Of a stretch of DNA of 64,000 nucleotides, positions 35,574 through 44,432 are shown one piece after another. Both the position numbers and the translations under genes were made by a program. This stretch comes from Akkermansiaceae bacterium (GTDB taxonomy: Bacteria; Verrucomicrobiota; Verrucomicrobiia; Verrucomicrobiales; Akkermansiaceae): assembly GCA_903827375.1 (NCBI GenBank), contig CAIKHZ010000315.1:33480-97479 (forward strand), written 5' to 3'. The notes beneath the pieces are model-generated. The model searched no databases. It was not told the origin of the DNA and worked only from the letters and a program-made list of their open reading frames with translations. Positions within the stretch are counted from its first letter, which is position 1. Every line of letters begins with the position of its first letter.

Positions 35574-37030
35574 GATTCCTGTTTGACTGATGGATCCGGC
35601 GAGCGCTGCGCCTTGCCTTGCGCAGCTGGCTTGATCTGGTTAGCCGGGATTGGCGTGGGCATCAGCGCCTGCACCGACTTTCGCCAGTCCACCAGTTTGC
35701 CACGAAGTTCCGCCACCTTCGCGGGTTTCCCGGCAGCCATGTCGTTCTTCTCACCGATGTCATCGCGCAGATTATACAATTCGCAGCTGCCGTCGTCGTA
35801 CGACTCGATGAGCTTCCAATCGCCATCACGCACAGCCCCGCCAGGTCCCCCACCCTGGTTGCTATAATGCGGATAGTGCCAGTAGAGCGGGCCGCGTTGC
35901 AATTCGCCACCCTTGAGCAGCGGCAACAGGCTCACCCCGTCGAGGTGTTGTTGGGGCATGAGCGGCAACCCGGCCAGCTCTAGCAACGTCGGATAGAAAT
36001 CAGTGCTCACCACCGGCGTATCGCAATGACTGCCGGGCCTAGTGACGCCCGGGGCGCTGATGATCCAAGGCTCGCGAATGCCACCCTCGTACAGCCAGCC
36101 CTTGCCGCCGCGCAATGGCAGATTCGACGTTGGGTGCCCCTCGGCTGTGGCCAGACCGCCGTTGTCCGAGGTGAACACGACAATCGTGTGATCGCTCAGA
36201 CCATTGCGCTCCAGCGCGTCGAACACCCGGCCAATGGCGCTGTCCATCTGCTCAAGCATGGCGGCATAAGCCGCGTGGTTCTGAACCAGGCGCACCTTGC
36301 TATCGCGCTCCTGGCCCCAGGCGACTGGCGGCGCTGACGCCTGCTTGCGCTGGTATTTTGCGATCAATTCCGGTTTGGCCCCGATCGGAATATGCACAGC
36401 GAGAAACGGCAGATAGGCGAAAAACGGCTGGTCCTTGTGGGTGGCAATAAAACGCACCGCCTCGTCGGCGATGCGATCCGTGGTCTTGGGATCGTCCTGT
36501 GGATTGGGCGGCGGCAGCGCGGACTCGGGATAGTAAAACTGGTTCTTGCCTAACAGCCCCGGACCAAACCCGTGGGCATTGGGCGAATACTCGCCATCCC
36601 CCAAATGCCACTTGCCCGCAAAAAAATTGCTATAACCGGCAGCACGCAGGGCCTTGGCCAGAGTGACTTCAGTGAGCGCCAATTGGTTCTGGTTAGGTGC
36701 CGGCAACCATTTGCCCGTGCGGTTGCCACCAATAAAATTGGTGATGCCGGTGCGCGGCGGATACTTGCCAGTCATGATGCTGGCTCGGGTGGGCGAGCAC
36801 ACCGGACATGCCGCGTAGCCAGCCGTGAAGCGCATGGCCCGAGCCGCAAAACGATCAATATTAGGCGTCTCGTAAAACGATTTCGGATTGTTAGCGCCAA
36901 TGTCCATGTAGCCGAGGTCGTCGGCTAAAATAAACACAATGTTAGGCAACCGCTTCACCTCCGCCGCCGGAACCAGCGGCAGCGAAACATAGCAGCCCAA
37001 AACCAGAAGCATCCATTTAGGTGACATCAC
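35570..37030 (-). CDS. Secreted arylsulfatase-like sulfatase
   Basis: 486 residues, signal peptide at the start (LLVLGCYVSLPLVPAAE). RLPNIVFILADDLGYMDIGA carries the metal-binding aspartates, and PVCSPTRASIMTGKYPPRTG is the CxPTR formylglycine site (Cys78). FFAGKWHLG, FFAYLPFLAVHIP and TIVVFTSDNGG complete the family pattern. The C-terminal tail is rich in Lys/Gln (AAQGKAQRSPDPSVKQES). It lies second in a three-gene sulfatase operon: 24 bases after one gene and overlapping the next by four. The substrate is unknown. Confidence 0.92.
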   Translation of the reverse strand: MMSPKWMLLVLGCYVSLPLVPAAEVKRLPNIVFILADDLGYMDIGANNPKSFYETPNIDRFAARAMRFTAGYAACPVCSPTRASIMTGKYPPRTGITNFIGGNRTGKWLPAPNQNQLALTEVTLAKALRAAGYSNFFAGKWHLGDGEYSPNAHGFGPGLLGKNQFYYPESALPPPNPQDDPKTTDRIADEAVRFIATHKDQPFFAYLPFLAVHIPIGAKPELIAKYQRKQASAPPVAWGQERDSKVRLVQNHAAYAAMLEQMDSAIGRVFDALERNGLSDHTIVVFTSDNGGLATAEGHPTSNLPLRGGKGWLYEGGIREPWIISAPGVTRPGSHCDTPVVSTDFYPTLLELAGLPLMPQQHLDGVSLLPLLKGGELQRGPLYWHYPHYSNQGGGPGGAVRDGDWKLIESYDDGSCELYNLRDDIGEKNDMAAGKPAKVAELRGKLVDWRKSVQALMPTPIPANQIKPAAQGKAQRSPDPSVKQES

Positions 37031-37054
37031 TGCAAAATTCTAGAATTTAAAATA

Positions 37055-38488
37055 TCATGGCTCCGTCATGTAGAGGCCGCTCGGTTCCTGGACGCGGCCT
37101 GGCGGCCGAACGCCCGGGCCTGGTTTCTTCAGGCCGAGGTCTGCATCCATTGCAGCGACGAATTTTTGCAGGCGCTCGATCTCCTCGGGGTGCTCGGCGG
37201 CGACGTCGTGTTGCTCACCGATATCGGTGTCAAGATTGTAGAGGGTTGGCGTGAATTCCGCGACCGGTGTGCCGGGCTTGTTCTGGCCGCCCCCCATGTT
37301 TTCGGATTGGCGAACGATTGCCAGCTTCCACGGACCGCTGCGGACCGCTTCTAGTCGGTTAGAACTAAAATAGTAATGAGCCTCGCGGGGGGATTGCTGC
37401 GATTTTCCCAACAGAACTTGCGTCAAATCCCTGCCGTCCAGTTTAACGCCTTCCGGCAAACCCGCGCCGCCTAGCGAGGCAAAGGTTGGCAACAAGTCGA
37501 TGTTGCCGGCCACCGCATCACAGGAACTCGCGGCTGGCACATGACCCGGCCACCAAGCGATGGTGGGTTCGCGCATGCCGCCTTCGAAGGTGCCGCCCTT
37601 GCCGCCGCGCAGGGGACCGGCGGTGCCGCCGTTTTTTCCTTGGGTGAGCCACGGACCGTTGTCGCTGGTAAAGATAACGAGGGTGTTATCGGCCAGCTTG
37701 AGTTCGTGAAGGGTGTCGAGGATCCTGCCGACGCTCCAATCGACTTCTTCGACCCAATCGCCATACGAGCCATTGCTAGAGTGGCCTTTGAATTTGTCAC
37801 CCGGGTGAATCGGCACGTGCACCGCGGTGTGCGGCAAATACAGGAAAAATGGCTTGGCCTGATTGTCGGTGATAAACTTGACGGCCTCGTCGGTGTACCG
37901 TTCGGTCAGACGGTCTTGTGCAGCTGGTGGGACGGTCTCAATGACCTTGTCGTCGCGAACCAGAGGCAGCGGCGGCGACCCCTTGCGCTTGGCACCAGTC
38001 GGCAGCGGACCGGTTTCGCTGCCACCCATGTCGTTGGAGTATGGCAAGCCGAAATAGTGGTCGAATCCATGCTTGGTGGGCAAAAACTCCGGCTGATCGC
38101 CAACGTGCCATTTACCAATGCACATGGTCGCATAGCCTGCGCCCTTGAGCAACTCGGCCACCGTCCGTTCCTTCGCACTGATGCCGATGGGACAGGCTGG
38201 AAAGATCACATCGGGCAGCGATACCCGCTTGGCATAACAACCGGTGAGCACCTGAGCCCTCGAAGGCGTGCACACCGGCGCAGCGTAAAATGACGTGAGC
38301 TTCATCCCTTCTCGGGCCATCCTGTCGATATTAGGCGTGCGATTCTTCGTCGAGCCAAACGCTCCCACGTCTCCATAGCCCATATCATCAATCAGGATGA
38401 GGATGATGTTAGGCTTGGTGTCCGCAGCCGGCAATGCGGCGGGCAAAGCGAAAAGGATAGCGGCAAAGATATGGCCTAGGTATTTCAT
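37055..38488 (-). CDS. Secreted arylsulfatase A-like sulfatase
   Basis: 477 residues, signal peptide ending near PAALPAAD. KPNIILILIDDMGYGDVGAF holds the metal-binding aspartates; APVCTPSRAQVLTGCYAKR is the formylglycine site (Cys73). MCIGKWHVGDQPEFLPTKHG, FLYLPHTAVHVPIHP and TLVIFTSDNGPWL are typical of the N-acetylgalactosamine-6- or cerebroside-sulfatase-like group. It is the first gene of the operon. The 374-base gap upstream should hold its promoter. Activity requires a formylglycine-generating enzyme, seen in this window only as a broken fragment. Confidence 0.92.
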   Translation of the reverse strand: MKYLGHIFAAILFALPAALPAADTKPNIILILIDDMGYGDVGAFGSTKNRTPNIDRMAREGMKLTSFYAAPVCTPSRAQVLTGCYAKRVSLPDVIFPACPIGISAKERTVAELLKGAGYATMCIGKWHVGDQPEFLPTKHGFDHYFGLPYSNDMGGSETGPLPTGAKRKGSPPLPLVRDDKVIETVPPAAQDRLTERYTDEAVKFITDNQAKPFFLYLPHTAVHVPIHPGDKFKGHSSNGSYGDWVEEVDWSVGRILDTLHELKLADNTLVIFTSDNGPWLTQGKNGGTAGPLRGGKGGTFEGGMREPTIAWWPGHVPAASSCDAVAGNIDLLPTFASLGGAGLPEGVKLDGRDLTQVLLGKSQQSPREAHYYFSSNRLEAVRSGPWKLAIVRQSENMGGGQNKPGTPVAEFTPTLYNLDTDIGEQHDVAAEHPEEIERLQKFVAAMDADLGLKKPGPGVRPPGRVQEPSGLYMTEP

Positions 38489-38862
38489 GATTGGGTTAGC
38501 TCACGAGGTTCCGACATAGTCCCCTCTGGCCGCTAGGATAGATGGCTGACCCACAAACACCACAAAAAAAATATCCGTTTCAGCGCAGCGTCAGGATTCC
38601 TGAAAAAACCAAGAATGGGATCGTTAGGTCAATTCTCTCGTCTTGGATCATCAAGTCGGGGCCGGTGTTTTGCGTCTGAGGCGGTGCCTCGGTAAAGCGA
38701 ATTCTGGCACGGTGCTTGACATCACCGGAAAACTTCCATTGTCTTCCATCAGGTGACATTGCCAGCCTTTTCTGCTCCGACGGCAGGGCCGGTGGACGTC
38801 ATTTTCAACGTGCCTGAAGTGTGTGCCAACCGGCAAAATCCGCCTATACCCCAATCCTCACC
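38489..38862. other. Divergent regulatory gap between the sulfatase operon and ppk2
   Basis: 374 bases without a gene. It holds an A-run at 38563-38571, a small GAGGC...GCCTC hairpin near 38678-38690, and a candidate promoter for ppk2 (separate entry). I could not pick a convincing minus-strand promoter for the sulfatases. Confidence 0.5.
38716..38744 (+). promoter_or_regulatory. Possible promoter of ppk2
   Basis: TTGACA at 38716-38721, a 17-base spacer, then TTGTCT at 38739-38744. The -35 is perfect and the -10 weak. It would give a leader of about 110 bases before the ATG at 38863. Confidence 0.3.
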
Positions 38863-39789
38863 ATGATCAAGCCCAAACTCCTAGAACAATTCCTCGTCGA
38901 ACCCGGCACAACCGTGAACCTCAAGCATTTCGCGACCGACTGGACCGAAACCGAAGCCGCCCGCGAACTCGGCAAGGACGTCACCAAAGAGCGTGCCAGT
39001 GAGATTCTAGCGGAATCCCACAAGCGGCTTGATGCCGCTCAGGAACGACTCTACGCCAGTGACACCCACTCGGTATTGCTCATTTTCCAAGCGATGGATG
39101 CTGCAGGCAAGGATGGAACGATCCGCCACGTCATGTCCGGCGTCAATCCGCAGGGTTGCCAAGTGTATAGCTTCAAGAAACCATCCACCGAGGAACTCGA
39201 TCACAATTTCCTCTGGCGCTACATGAAAGCCCTCCCGGAACGCGGCCGCATCGGTATCTTCAACCGCTCCTATTATGAAGACGTGCTCGTCGTCAAAGTC
39301 CATCCAGAATGGCTTGGCCCCGGCCAACCCACCCATCCTGACGCCAAATTCTGGGAAAAACGTTTCGAGGATATCAATAACTTCGAAAAACACCTCACTC
39401 GAAACGGCACCCTCATCCTTAAATTCTTCCTCCACCTATCCAAAGGCGAACAAAAGCGCCGCTTCCTCGAACGTCTCAACAATCCCGAAAAACATTGGAA
39501 ATTCTCCGAAGCCGATATGGCGGAACGCGAGCACTGGAAAGACTATCAAAAAGCGTTTGAGGAAGCCCTCAGCGCCACCAGTACCAAGCGTGCGCCTTGG
39601 CATGTGATTCCCGCCGACCGCAAGTACGCCGCCCATGCCCTAGTGGCCGACACCGTGACCACCGCCATCCTGAATCTGGACTTGGAATACCCAAAAGTCT
39701 CGCCAGAAAAAATGGTCAAACTCGAGGAGGCACGCGCACGCCTTGAAAACAAGGACCCAGCCGATTCCGTGGAACCGCCACCCGCCTGA
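38863..39789 (+). CDS. ppk2: PPK2-family polyphosphate kinase
   Basis: 308 residues from the ATG at 38863 (MIKPKLLEQFLVEPG); the longer frame adds 14 residues without family support. The Walker A block is FQAMDAAGKDGTIRHVMSG. GVNPQGCQVYSFKKPS, RGRIGIFNRSYYEDVLVV, and FFLHLSKGEQKRRFLER are the PPK2 lid and Walker B regions. Enzymes of this class use polyphosphate to phosphorylate nucleoside mono- or diphosphates, or run in reverse; the single-domain class I or III type cannot be separated by eye. The gene stands alone, followed by convergent recQ. Confidence 0.93.
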   Translation: MIKPKLLEQFLVEPGTTVNLKHFATDWTETEAARELGKDVTKERASEILAESHKRLDAAQERLYASDTHSVLLIFQAMDAAGKDGTIRHVMSGVNPQGCQVYSFKKPSTEELDHNFLWRYMKALPERGRIGIFNRSYYEDVLVVKVHPEWLGPGQPTHPDAKFWEKRFEDINNFEKHLTRNGTLILKFFLHLSKGEQKRRFLERLNNPEKHWKFSEADMAEREHWKDYQKAFEEALSATSTKRAPWHVIPADRKYAAHALVADTVTTAILNLDLEYPKVSPEKMVKLEEARARLENKDPADSVEPPPA

Positions 39790-39887
39790 TCTCATAGCCC
39801 CTTGCTGCCATCTTGCTCAATGGCTTTGACACTCAAAAGACTCGAAAAATACGATTCAACGACGCCATCATTTGCTTTTCCACGGCT

Positions 39888-42035
39888 CTAGCGCGGGCGG
39901 GATTTGCGCCACTCGGCAATCGTCTTGAGGAAAGGCGCGATGAAGCGCTGGATCTTTGCCACGCCGATGCCGGGCACGCAGATGGCCTCGGCGGCGGTAG
40001 CCGGGCGGTATCGGGCGAGGTCTTCGAGCGTCTTGTTGTTGAAAACCACGTAGGGCGGCAGTTCCTCGCGCTTGGCGATTTTAGCACGCAGATCGCGCAA
40101 CAATGAGTAGAGCTCCGGGTCGAATCCGTGGTCCTGCAAGGCGACTTGCGGACTGCCGCCTCCGCCGCCAGCTTCCGGCCACACCAATGAAAAGTCCGCC
40201 TCGCCGCGCATCACCCGCTCGCCCAGCGGAGTAAGGGTCAGCAGCGGGTACTCGCCGCTGACGGTGATGACCAAGCCGGCATCGGCGAGCGAGCGCATCA
40301 GGGCGTTGAGGTAGCCGACGCCTTTGTCCTTGAGGATGCCGTAGGTACTGAGCTGATCAAGCCCTACCGTTAGAATTTCCTGAGAGCGGCTGCCGCAGAG
40401 CATTTGGACGATTCGCCCGCGGCCATAGCGGCCTTCCCAGCCCTCGCTGCTGCGGCGCGACATGCGGGCTACACCGCTGAGGGTTTTTTGCACCACCAAG
40501 CGCTCCTCGGCGTTAGGCGCACGCAATTCACCGCTGCCCAGTTCGCGGCACACGTCGCAACACCCGCAATCCCCCGAGCCTTCCTCACCAAAATAGCTCA
40601 AAATCCACCGCTGGCGGCAGGTTCTGGAATAGCACATTTCCACCATTGCCTTGAGTTTTTCGTGGTCTCGGCGGTCTTTTTCCTCGATAGCCAGCTCATC
40701 CAACTTCAACTGGCGGGCCAGCACGTCCGGCTTGAGCAGGCGGGTGCCGCGCATCCGGCGGCCCGCTACATCGAAGCGCTCGATGTAGCCGCTGCGGGCC
40801 AGCACGGTCAGGGCGCTACCCACCGCCATCGAGTTTTTGACATCGGCGTGCTTGGCGATTTCATCCAACGTGCGGTGCACCTCAAAGTCCTTGTCAGCCT
40901 CACTCAGCAGGTATTGATAGATCGTGCGAATCACCGCCGCCGTCGGATTGGCTCCCTCAATGAAAAATTCCTGGGTGCGGGTGTCGGCATAATTAAACAG
41001 CAATTCGCACACGGCCGATTCTCCATCGCGTCCGGCTCGCCCGGCTTCCTGATAGTAGGCTTCCACGCTGCCGGGGACCTCATAGTGAATGACAAAGCGC
41101 ACGTCTGCACGGTCGATGCCCATGCCGAAGGCGTTGGTGGCCACCGCCACATCGGCCTTGCGTTGGATGAAGACCTCCTGGGCCCGTTCGCGCTCGGCGT
41201 CACTCATGCCGCCATGATAGGCCACGCATTTGAATCCCCAACTGGCGAGAGTCTCAGATACCGCCTCAACCTTTTTTCGGGTGGCGCAATAAACGATGCC
41301 TGTGCGGTGAGCGACTACCACCGCTCGCATCCGCTCGTTTTTTTGGGAAGCGTTATCCACCGCAGCGATACTCAGCGAAAGGTTGGGACGGGAGAACCCG
41401 CTGACCTGCTCGAAGGGCTCGCGCAAGCCGAGCACGCTGGTGATGTCCTCCCTGACCACCGGAGTGGCGGTGGCGGTGAAAGCAACGCACTGTGGGTGGC
41501 CGAGTTTTTCCAGGGCCTTGCCGAGGCGCAGGTAATCCGGCCGGAAGTCATGCCCCCACTGGCTCAAACAGTGCGCCTCATCCACCGCAAACAGCGAAAC
41601 CTCAACCCCGGCCAGCGCATTGAGAAAACTCTCAGCACGAAACCGCTCCGGGGCCAAATAAACCAGCTTGTATGCTCCGTTGCGCATCGCGTCGAGCCGT
41701 TCCCGCTGCTCCGGCCACGACAACGTCGAGTTGATCATGGTGGCATCAATCCCCCGTGCCACCAGCGCATCGACCTGATCCTTCATCAGCGCAATCAGGG
41801 GCGAAATCACCAAGGTGACGCCGCCAAAACACAACGCGGGAATTTGAAAACACAGCGACTTGCCGCCGCCAGTGGGCATCACCACCAAGCCATCCCGACC
41901 GGCTACAATTTGCCCAATCACCTCCTCCTGTCCGTCCAAAAACCCGGAAAATCCAAAATGCCGCTTTAACGCCTCAAGCGGCGTGGTCACCAATGGTTTG
42001 GTGGCGGCAACGGGAGTTATGGAGGCATCGCTCAT
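39888..42035 (-). CDS. recQ: ATP-dependent DNA helicase RecQ
   Basis: 715 residues. SF2 helicase motifs are all visible: VVMPTGGGKSLCFQIPAL (Walker A), FAVDEAHCLSQWGHDFRPDY (DEAH box), FTATATPVV, and the second RecA domain with GIVYCATRKKVE, ATNAFGMGIDRADVRFVIHY and YQEAGRAGRDG. The zinc-binding RQC region follows (CYSRTCRQRWILSYF, then CGCCDVC), and the C-terminus has an HRDC domain (DLARYRPATAAEAICVPGIG). It unwinds DNA 3'-5' in recombination and fork repair. The full HRDC makes it slightly longer than minimal RecQ proteins. Confidence 0.96.
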   Translation of the reverse strand: MSDASITPVAATKPLVTTPLEALKRHFGFSGFLDGQEEVIGQIVAGRDGLVVMPTGGGKSLCFQIPALCFGGVTLVISPLIALMKDQVDALVARGIDATMINSTLSWPEQRERLDAMRNGAYKLVYLAPERFRAESFLNALAGVEVSLFAVDEAHCLSQWGHDFRPDYLRLGKALEKLGHPQCVAFTATATPVVREDITSVLGLREPFEQVSGFSRPNLSLSIAAVDNASQKNERMRAVVVAHRTGIVYCATRKKVEAVSETLASWGFKCVAYHGGMSDAERERAQEVFIQRKADVAVATNAFGMGIDRADVRFVIHYEVPGSVEAYYQEAGRAGRDGESAVCELLFNYADTRTQEFFIEGANPTAAVIRTIYQYLLSEADKDFEVHRTLDEIAKHADVKNSMAVGSALTVLARSGYIERFDVAGRRMRGTRLLKPDVLARQLKLDELAIEEKDRRDHEKLKAMVEMCYSRTCRQRWILSYFGEEGSGDCGCCDVCRELGSGELRAPNAEERLVVQKTLSGVARMSRRSSEGWEGRYGRGRIVQMLCGSRSQEILTVGLDQLSTYGILKDKGVGYLNALMRSLADAGLVITVSGEYPLLTLTPLGERVMRGEADFSLVWPEAGGGGGSPQVALQDHGFDPELYSLLRDLRAKIAKREELPPYVVFNNKTLEDLARYRPATAAEAICVPGIGVAKIQRFIAPFLKTIAEWRKSRPR

Positions 42036-42084
42036 GGCTTGCGCAAATGAACATCACACACCCGGCACATGTCAACCCCAGTCA

Positions 42085-43377
42085 TCATCCGACCAAGTCG
42101 CCAATCGATCCAAAATCCGGCACAAACAAGCGCTTGTAAGTGCGGGCGGCGTAGCCATCGGTCATGCCCGCGAGAAAATCGCACACCAGCCGTGCCCGTC
42201 CCGCAGCATCGGGGGCCGCAGCAATTTCTGCGGCCACATCGGCAGGCAGCAGCTGGAAATCCTGCCCGTCGATGCTGGCTTGAGCGATGTATCGTTCTCC
42301 CAGCACGTCCCAGAGTTGGCGCAACATCCGGCTGCCCTTGTACTCGAGCTGCTTCAACTGCGGCGAGAGAAACACCACATCAAAGGCCAAGCGCTTGAAC
42401 AGGGCACTCTCCGCCCGAATCCCCTCCTCAACCACCAAACGGAAGCCATAGCGATGCGTCAAATCACTGAGAAAATTCGTGTCGGGCAGCAAGGATGCCG
42501 CCTGAATGTAGCGGCCGATGCGTTTCCCGACGAACGGATCGACCCGGTGCTGACGGATCGCCCGCATCAGGTCGCCGAGCGACGTGCCCTCGCTGCATGG
42601 TTCGCCGTGCCGTTCTGCCCACGCCTCGATCTTCTCGATATTGAGGAAACCGGCACGCACGCTGTCGGAGAGGTCGTTGAGTGAATAAGCCGTGTCGTCC
42701 GCCCAATCCATCACTTGGCATTCGATCGACTTCAAGGCGTCTCGTGCCGGGCCGGGCGTGAATTGCGGCGGAATTTCCCGCCCGCCCATGGCCCAGGCGA
42801 GATGCCCGGCCTGATCGTCATAAAGAAAGTGATGTTGCGGTGGGCGTCCCGCGGCGGCAGTGAGATCGCTCCACAGGGATTTGTATTTGAGGACGCCATC
42901 GAGGAACGCACGGGTGGGATCCATGCCGATGCGCCTCGCCGAAAATATCCGCTCCGTTAGAATCCTCAACGTCTGCGCGTTGCCCTCAAATCCCCCGTGC
43001 CCGCTGAGCAAATGATTGAGACTTCGCTCCCCTGCATGCCCAAACGGCGGATGCCCCAAATCATGCGACAAACACACCGCTTCAATCAAATCCGCATCAA
43101 TGAAAAACCTATCATCTAACAAACCGCGGGACCGCGTCTTGAGCCAATACGCAATCGACTTGCCAATCTGCGCCACCTCCAGCGAATGCGTCAACCGCGT
43201 CCGGTAAAAATCATACTCGCCACTCCAAAATACCTGCGTCTTGTTCTGCAATCGCCGAAACGTCGGCGTGTGCAGCACCCGGTCACGATCCATCTGAAAC
43301 GGCGTCCGATAATCCTCGGCCGCCCCCGTCGCCGCTCGCCGCTCCACATCAAAATCCCTGTAAAACCGATTCAACAT
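42085..43377 (-). CDS. dgt: Deoxyguanosinetriphosphate triphosphohydrolase-like protein (HD domain)
   Basis: 430 residues from the ATG at 43377 (MLNRFYRDFDVERRAATG); the TTG further upstream adds only weak sequence. The HD-domain residues are clear: RTRLTHSLEVAQIG, EAVCLSHDLGHPPFGHAGE and DWADDTAYSLNDLSDS. The family hydrolyses dGTP to deoxyguanosine and triphosphate, adjusting dNTP pools. The N-terminal DYRTPFQMDRDRVLHTPTFRRLQNKTQVF is typical of the dGTPase-like subfamily, so the exact dNTP is uncertain. Same strand as recQ, 49 bases upstream of it. Confidence 0.92.
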   Translation of the reverse strand: MLNRFYRDFDVERRAATGAAEDYRTPFQMDRDRVLHTPTFRRLQNKTQVFWSGEYDFYRTRLTHSLEVAQIGKSIAYWLKTRSRGLLDDRFFIDADLIEAVCLSHDLGHPPFGHAGERSLNHLLSGHGGFEGNAQTLRILTERIFSARRIGMDPTRAFLDGVLKYKSLWSDLTAAAGRPPQHHFLYDDQAGHLAWAMGGREIPPQFTPGPARDALKSIECQVMDWADDTAYSLNDLSDSVRAGFLNIEKIEAWAERHGEPCSEGTSLGDLMRAIRQHRVDPFVGKRIGRYIQAASLLPDTNFLSDLTHRYGFRLVVEEGIRAESALFKRLAFDVVFLSPQLKQLEYKGSRMLRQLWDVLGERYIAQASIDGQDFQLLPADVAAEIAAAPDAAGRARLVCDFLAGMTDGYAARTYKRLFVPDFGSIGDLVG

Positions 43378-43686
43378 CGCCGCAAACCTAGCCCCAGCCC
43401 CTACCCGTGGCAAACCTTTCCTCAGCAGGACAACGTCATGGCTGAAAGCGCTACTCCGCAGGCTTTCGAGGGAGATTCTCTATTGCAAGCTCGCTTCGTA
43501 CAACGTTTCTATCACCCATGAATTCTATCCCATCTGCAAACTTCATAAGAAGGCGGCGGCTTCACAAGCATCCCGTCCGGAGTGATGGACGAAAATCTCT
43601 GCGAAGCGGCAACAAATTGAAAAAAAATGCCCGGTCAGCGATGGCTGACCGGGCAGAAGATGCAGAAGATCTTATGGGCTTAGGGC
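43378..43686. other. Gap between rplY and dgt
   Basis: 309 bases. The first 60 hold the rplY terminator (separate entry). The remaining 240 should include the dgt promoter, but no clear -35/-10 pair stands out. No small ORF is convincing. Confidence 0.5.
43628..43655 (-). terminator. Strong intrinsic terminator of rplY
   Basis: A perfect 12-base stem (TGCCCGGTCAGC / GCTGACCGGGCA) with a four-base loop. On the minus strand it is followed by eight T residues. It lies about 30 bases after the rplY stop. Confidence 0.9.
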
Positions 43687-44301
43687 CTATGATTTAGCGG
43701 CAGGGGTGCCAGGGGTGGCCGCAGCCACATCATCAGTTCCAGACCCTTGTTTGCCAACGTGGGCAATAACCACATTGGGCGCATGAGTGGGACGAATGCC
43801 CGCAGGGAAGGAGACGTCGGCGATGTGCAGGGAATCCCCTACGTCGAGATGACTGACATCGAAACCGAGGGTTTCGGGCAGATCGTTGGGCAGACAGGTG
43901 ATTTCGACGGCGTGGATGTATTGCTCGAGCAGGCCGCCAGCCTTGACGCCGATGGCTTCACCGATGAGGTGAGCCGGGATGTGGGCGGTGATGGGGGTGT
44001 TTTCGTCGATGGCCAAAAAGTCCGCATGCAGGGGTTTGCCCGAGAGTGCATCGTGATGGACGGCCTGCAGGAATGCCAAGCGGGTGCCGGCACCTTCGAC
44101 TTCGAGGTTGACCAAGATATTTTCCGAACTGCTCTTGGCCAGCATCTCGGAGAACGTTTTGGCATGCACCTTGAGGTTTTGATTTTCGGTGCCGCGTCCG
44201 TAAATGACAGACGGGAGCCAGCCTTCACGGCGCATTTGATTGAGTCTGCCGGAACCGGTGCGGGCTCGCACAGCTGCTTGGAGGGATTGCTTGGTGGCCA
44301 T
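43687..44301 (-). CDS. rplY: 50S ribosomal protein L25 (general stress protein CTC type)
   Basis: 204 residues, the long CTC form with an L25 domain and an extra C-terminal domain. The ATG at 44301 (MATKQSLQAAVRARTGSG) is preferred; the frame upstream lacks family similarity. RRRG-like region MRREGWLPSVIYGRG, then KPLHADFLAIDE, binds 5S rRNA in the ribosome. GFDVSHLDVGDSLHIADVSF begins the second domain, and the tail is Ala/Thr-rich. It follows prs in the same orientation, a common bacterial arrangement, and has its own promoter candidate at 44373-44401 and a strong terminator. Confidence 0.95.
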   Translation of the reverse strand: MATKQSLQAAVRARTGSGRLNQMRREGWLPSVIYGRGTENQNLKVHAKTFSEMLAKSSSENILVNLEVEGAGTRLAFLQAVHHDALSGKPLHADFLAIDENTPITAHIPAHLIGEAIGVKAGGLLEQYIHAVEITCLPNDLPETLGFDVSHLDVGDSLHIADVSFPAGIRPTHAPNVVIAHVGKQGSGTDDVAAATPGTPAAKS

Positions 44302-44372
44302 ATCAGAGAGGGCGTATTGTGTTTGAAGGAAGGGTTGCCGGATGCTTGTGCCTGCGGCCGTGGCGGGCGGAC

Positions 44373-44401
44373 TGTGTAACCCGCCACTGCCCACTTGTCA
44401 A
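44373..44401 (-). promoter_or_regulatory. Probable sigma70 promoter of rplY
   Basis: TTGACA at 44401-44396, a 17-base spacer and TACACA at 44378-44373 on the minus strand. The predicted start is about 65 bases before the rplY ATG. Confidence 0.5.
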
Positions 44402-44432
44402 AAAAATGTTTAAAAAACCTGCAAGTAGCCGT

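Noticed and set aside
40404..41969. 521-residue plus-strand open frame opposite recQ
   Set aside because: It is antisense to a certain RecQ gene; its sequence is the complement of conserved helicase motifs and it has no family resemblance. High GC produces such long shadows.
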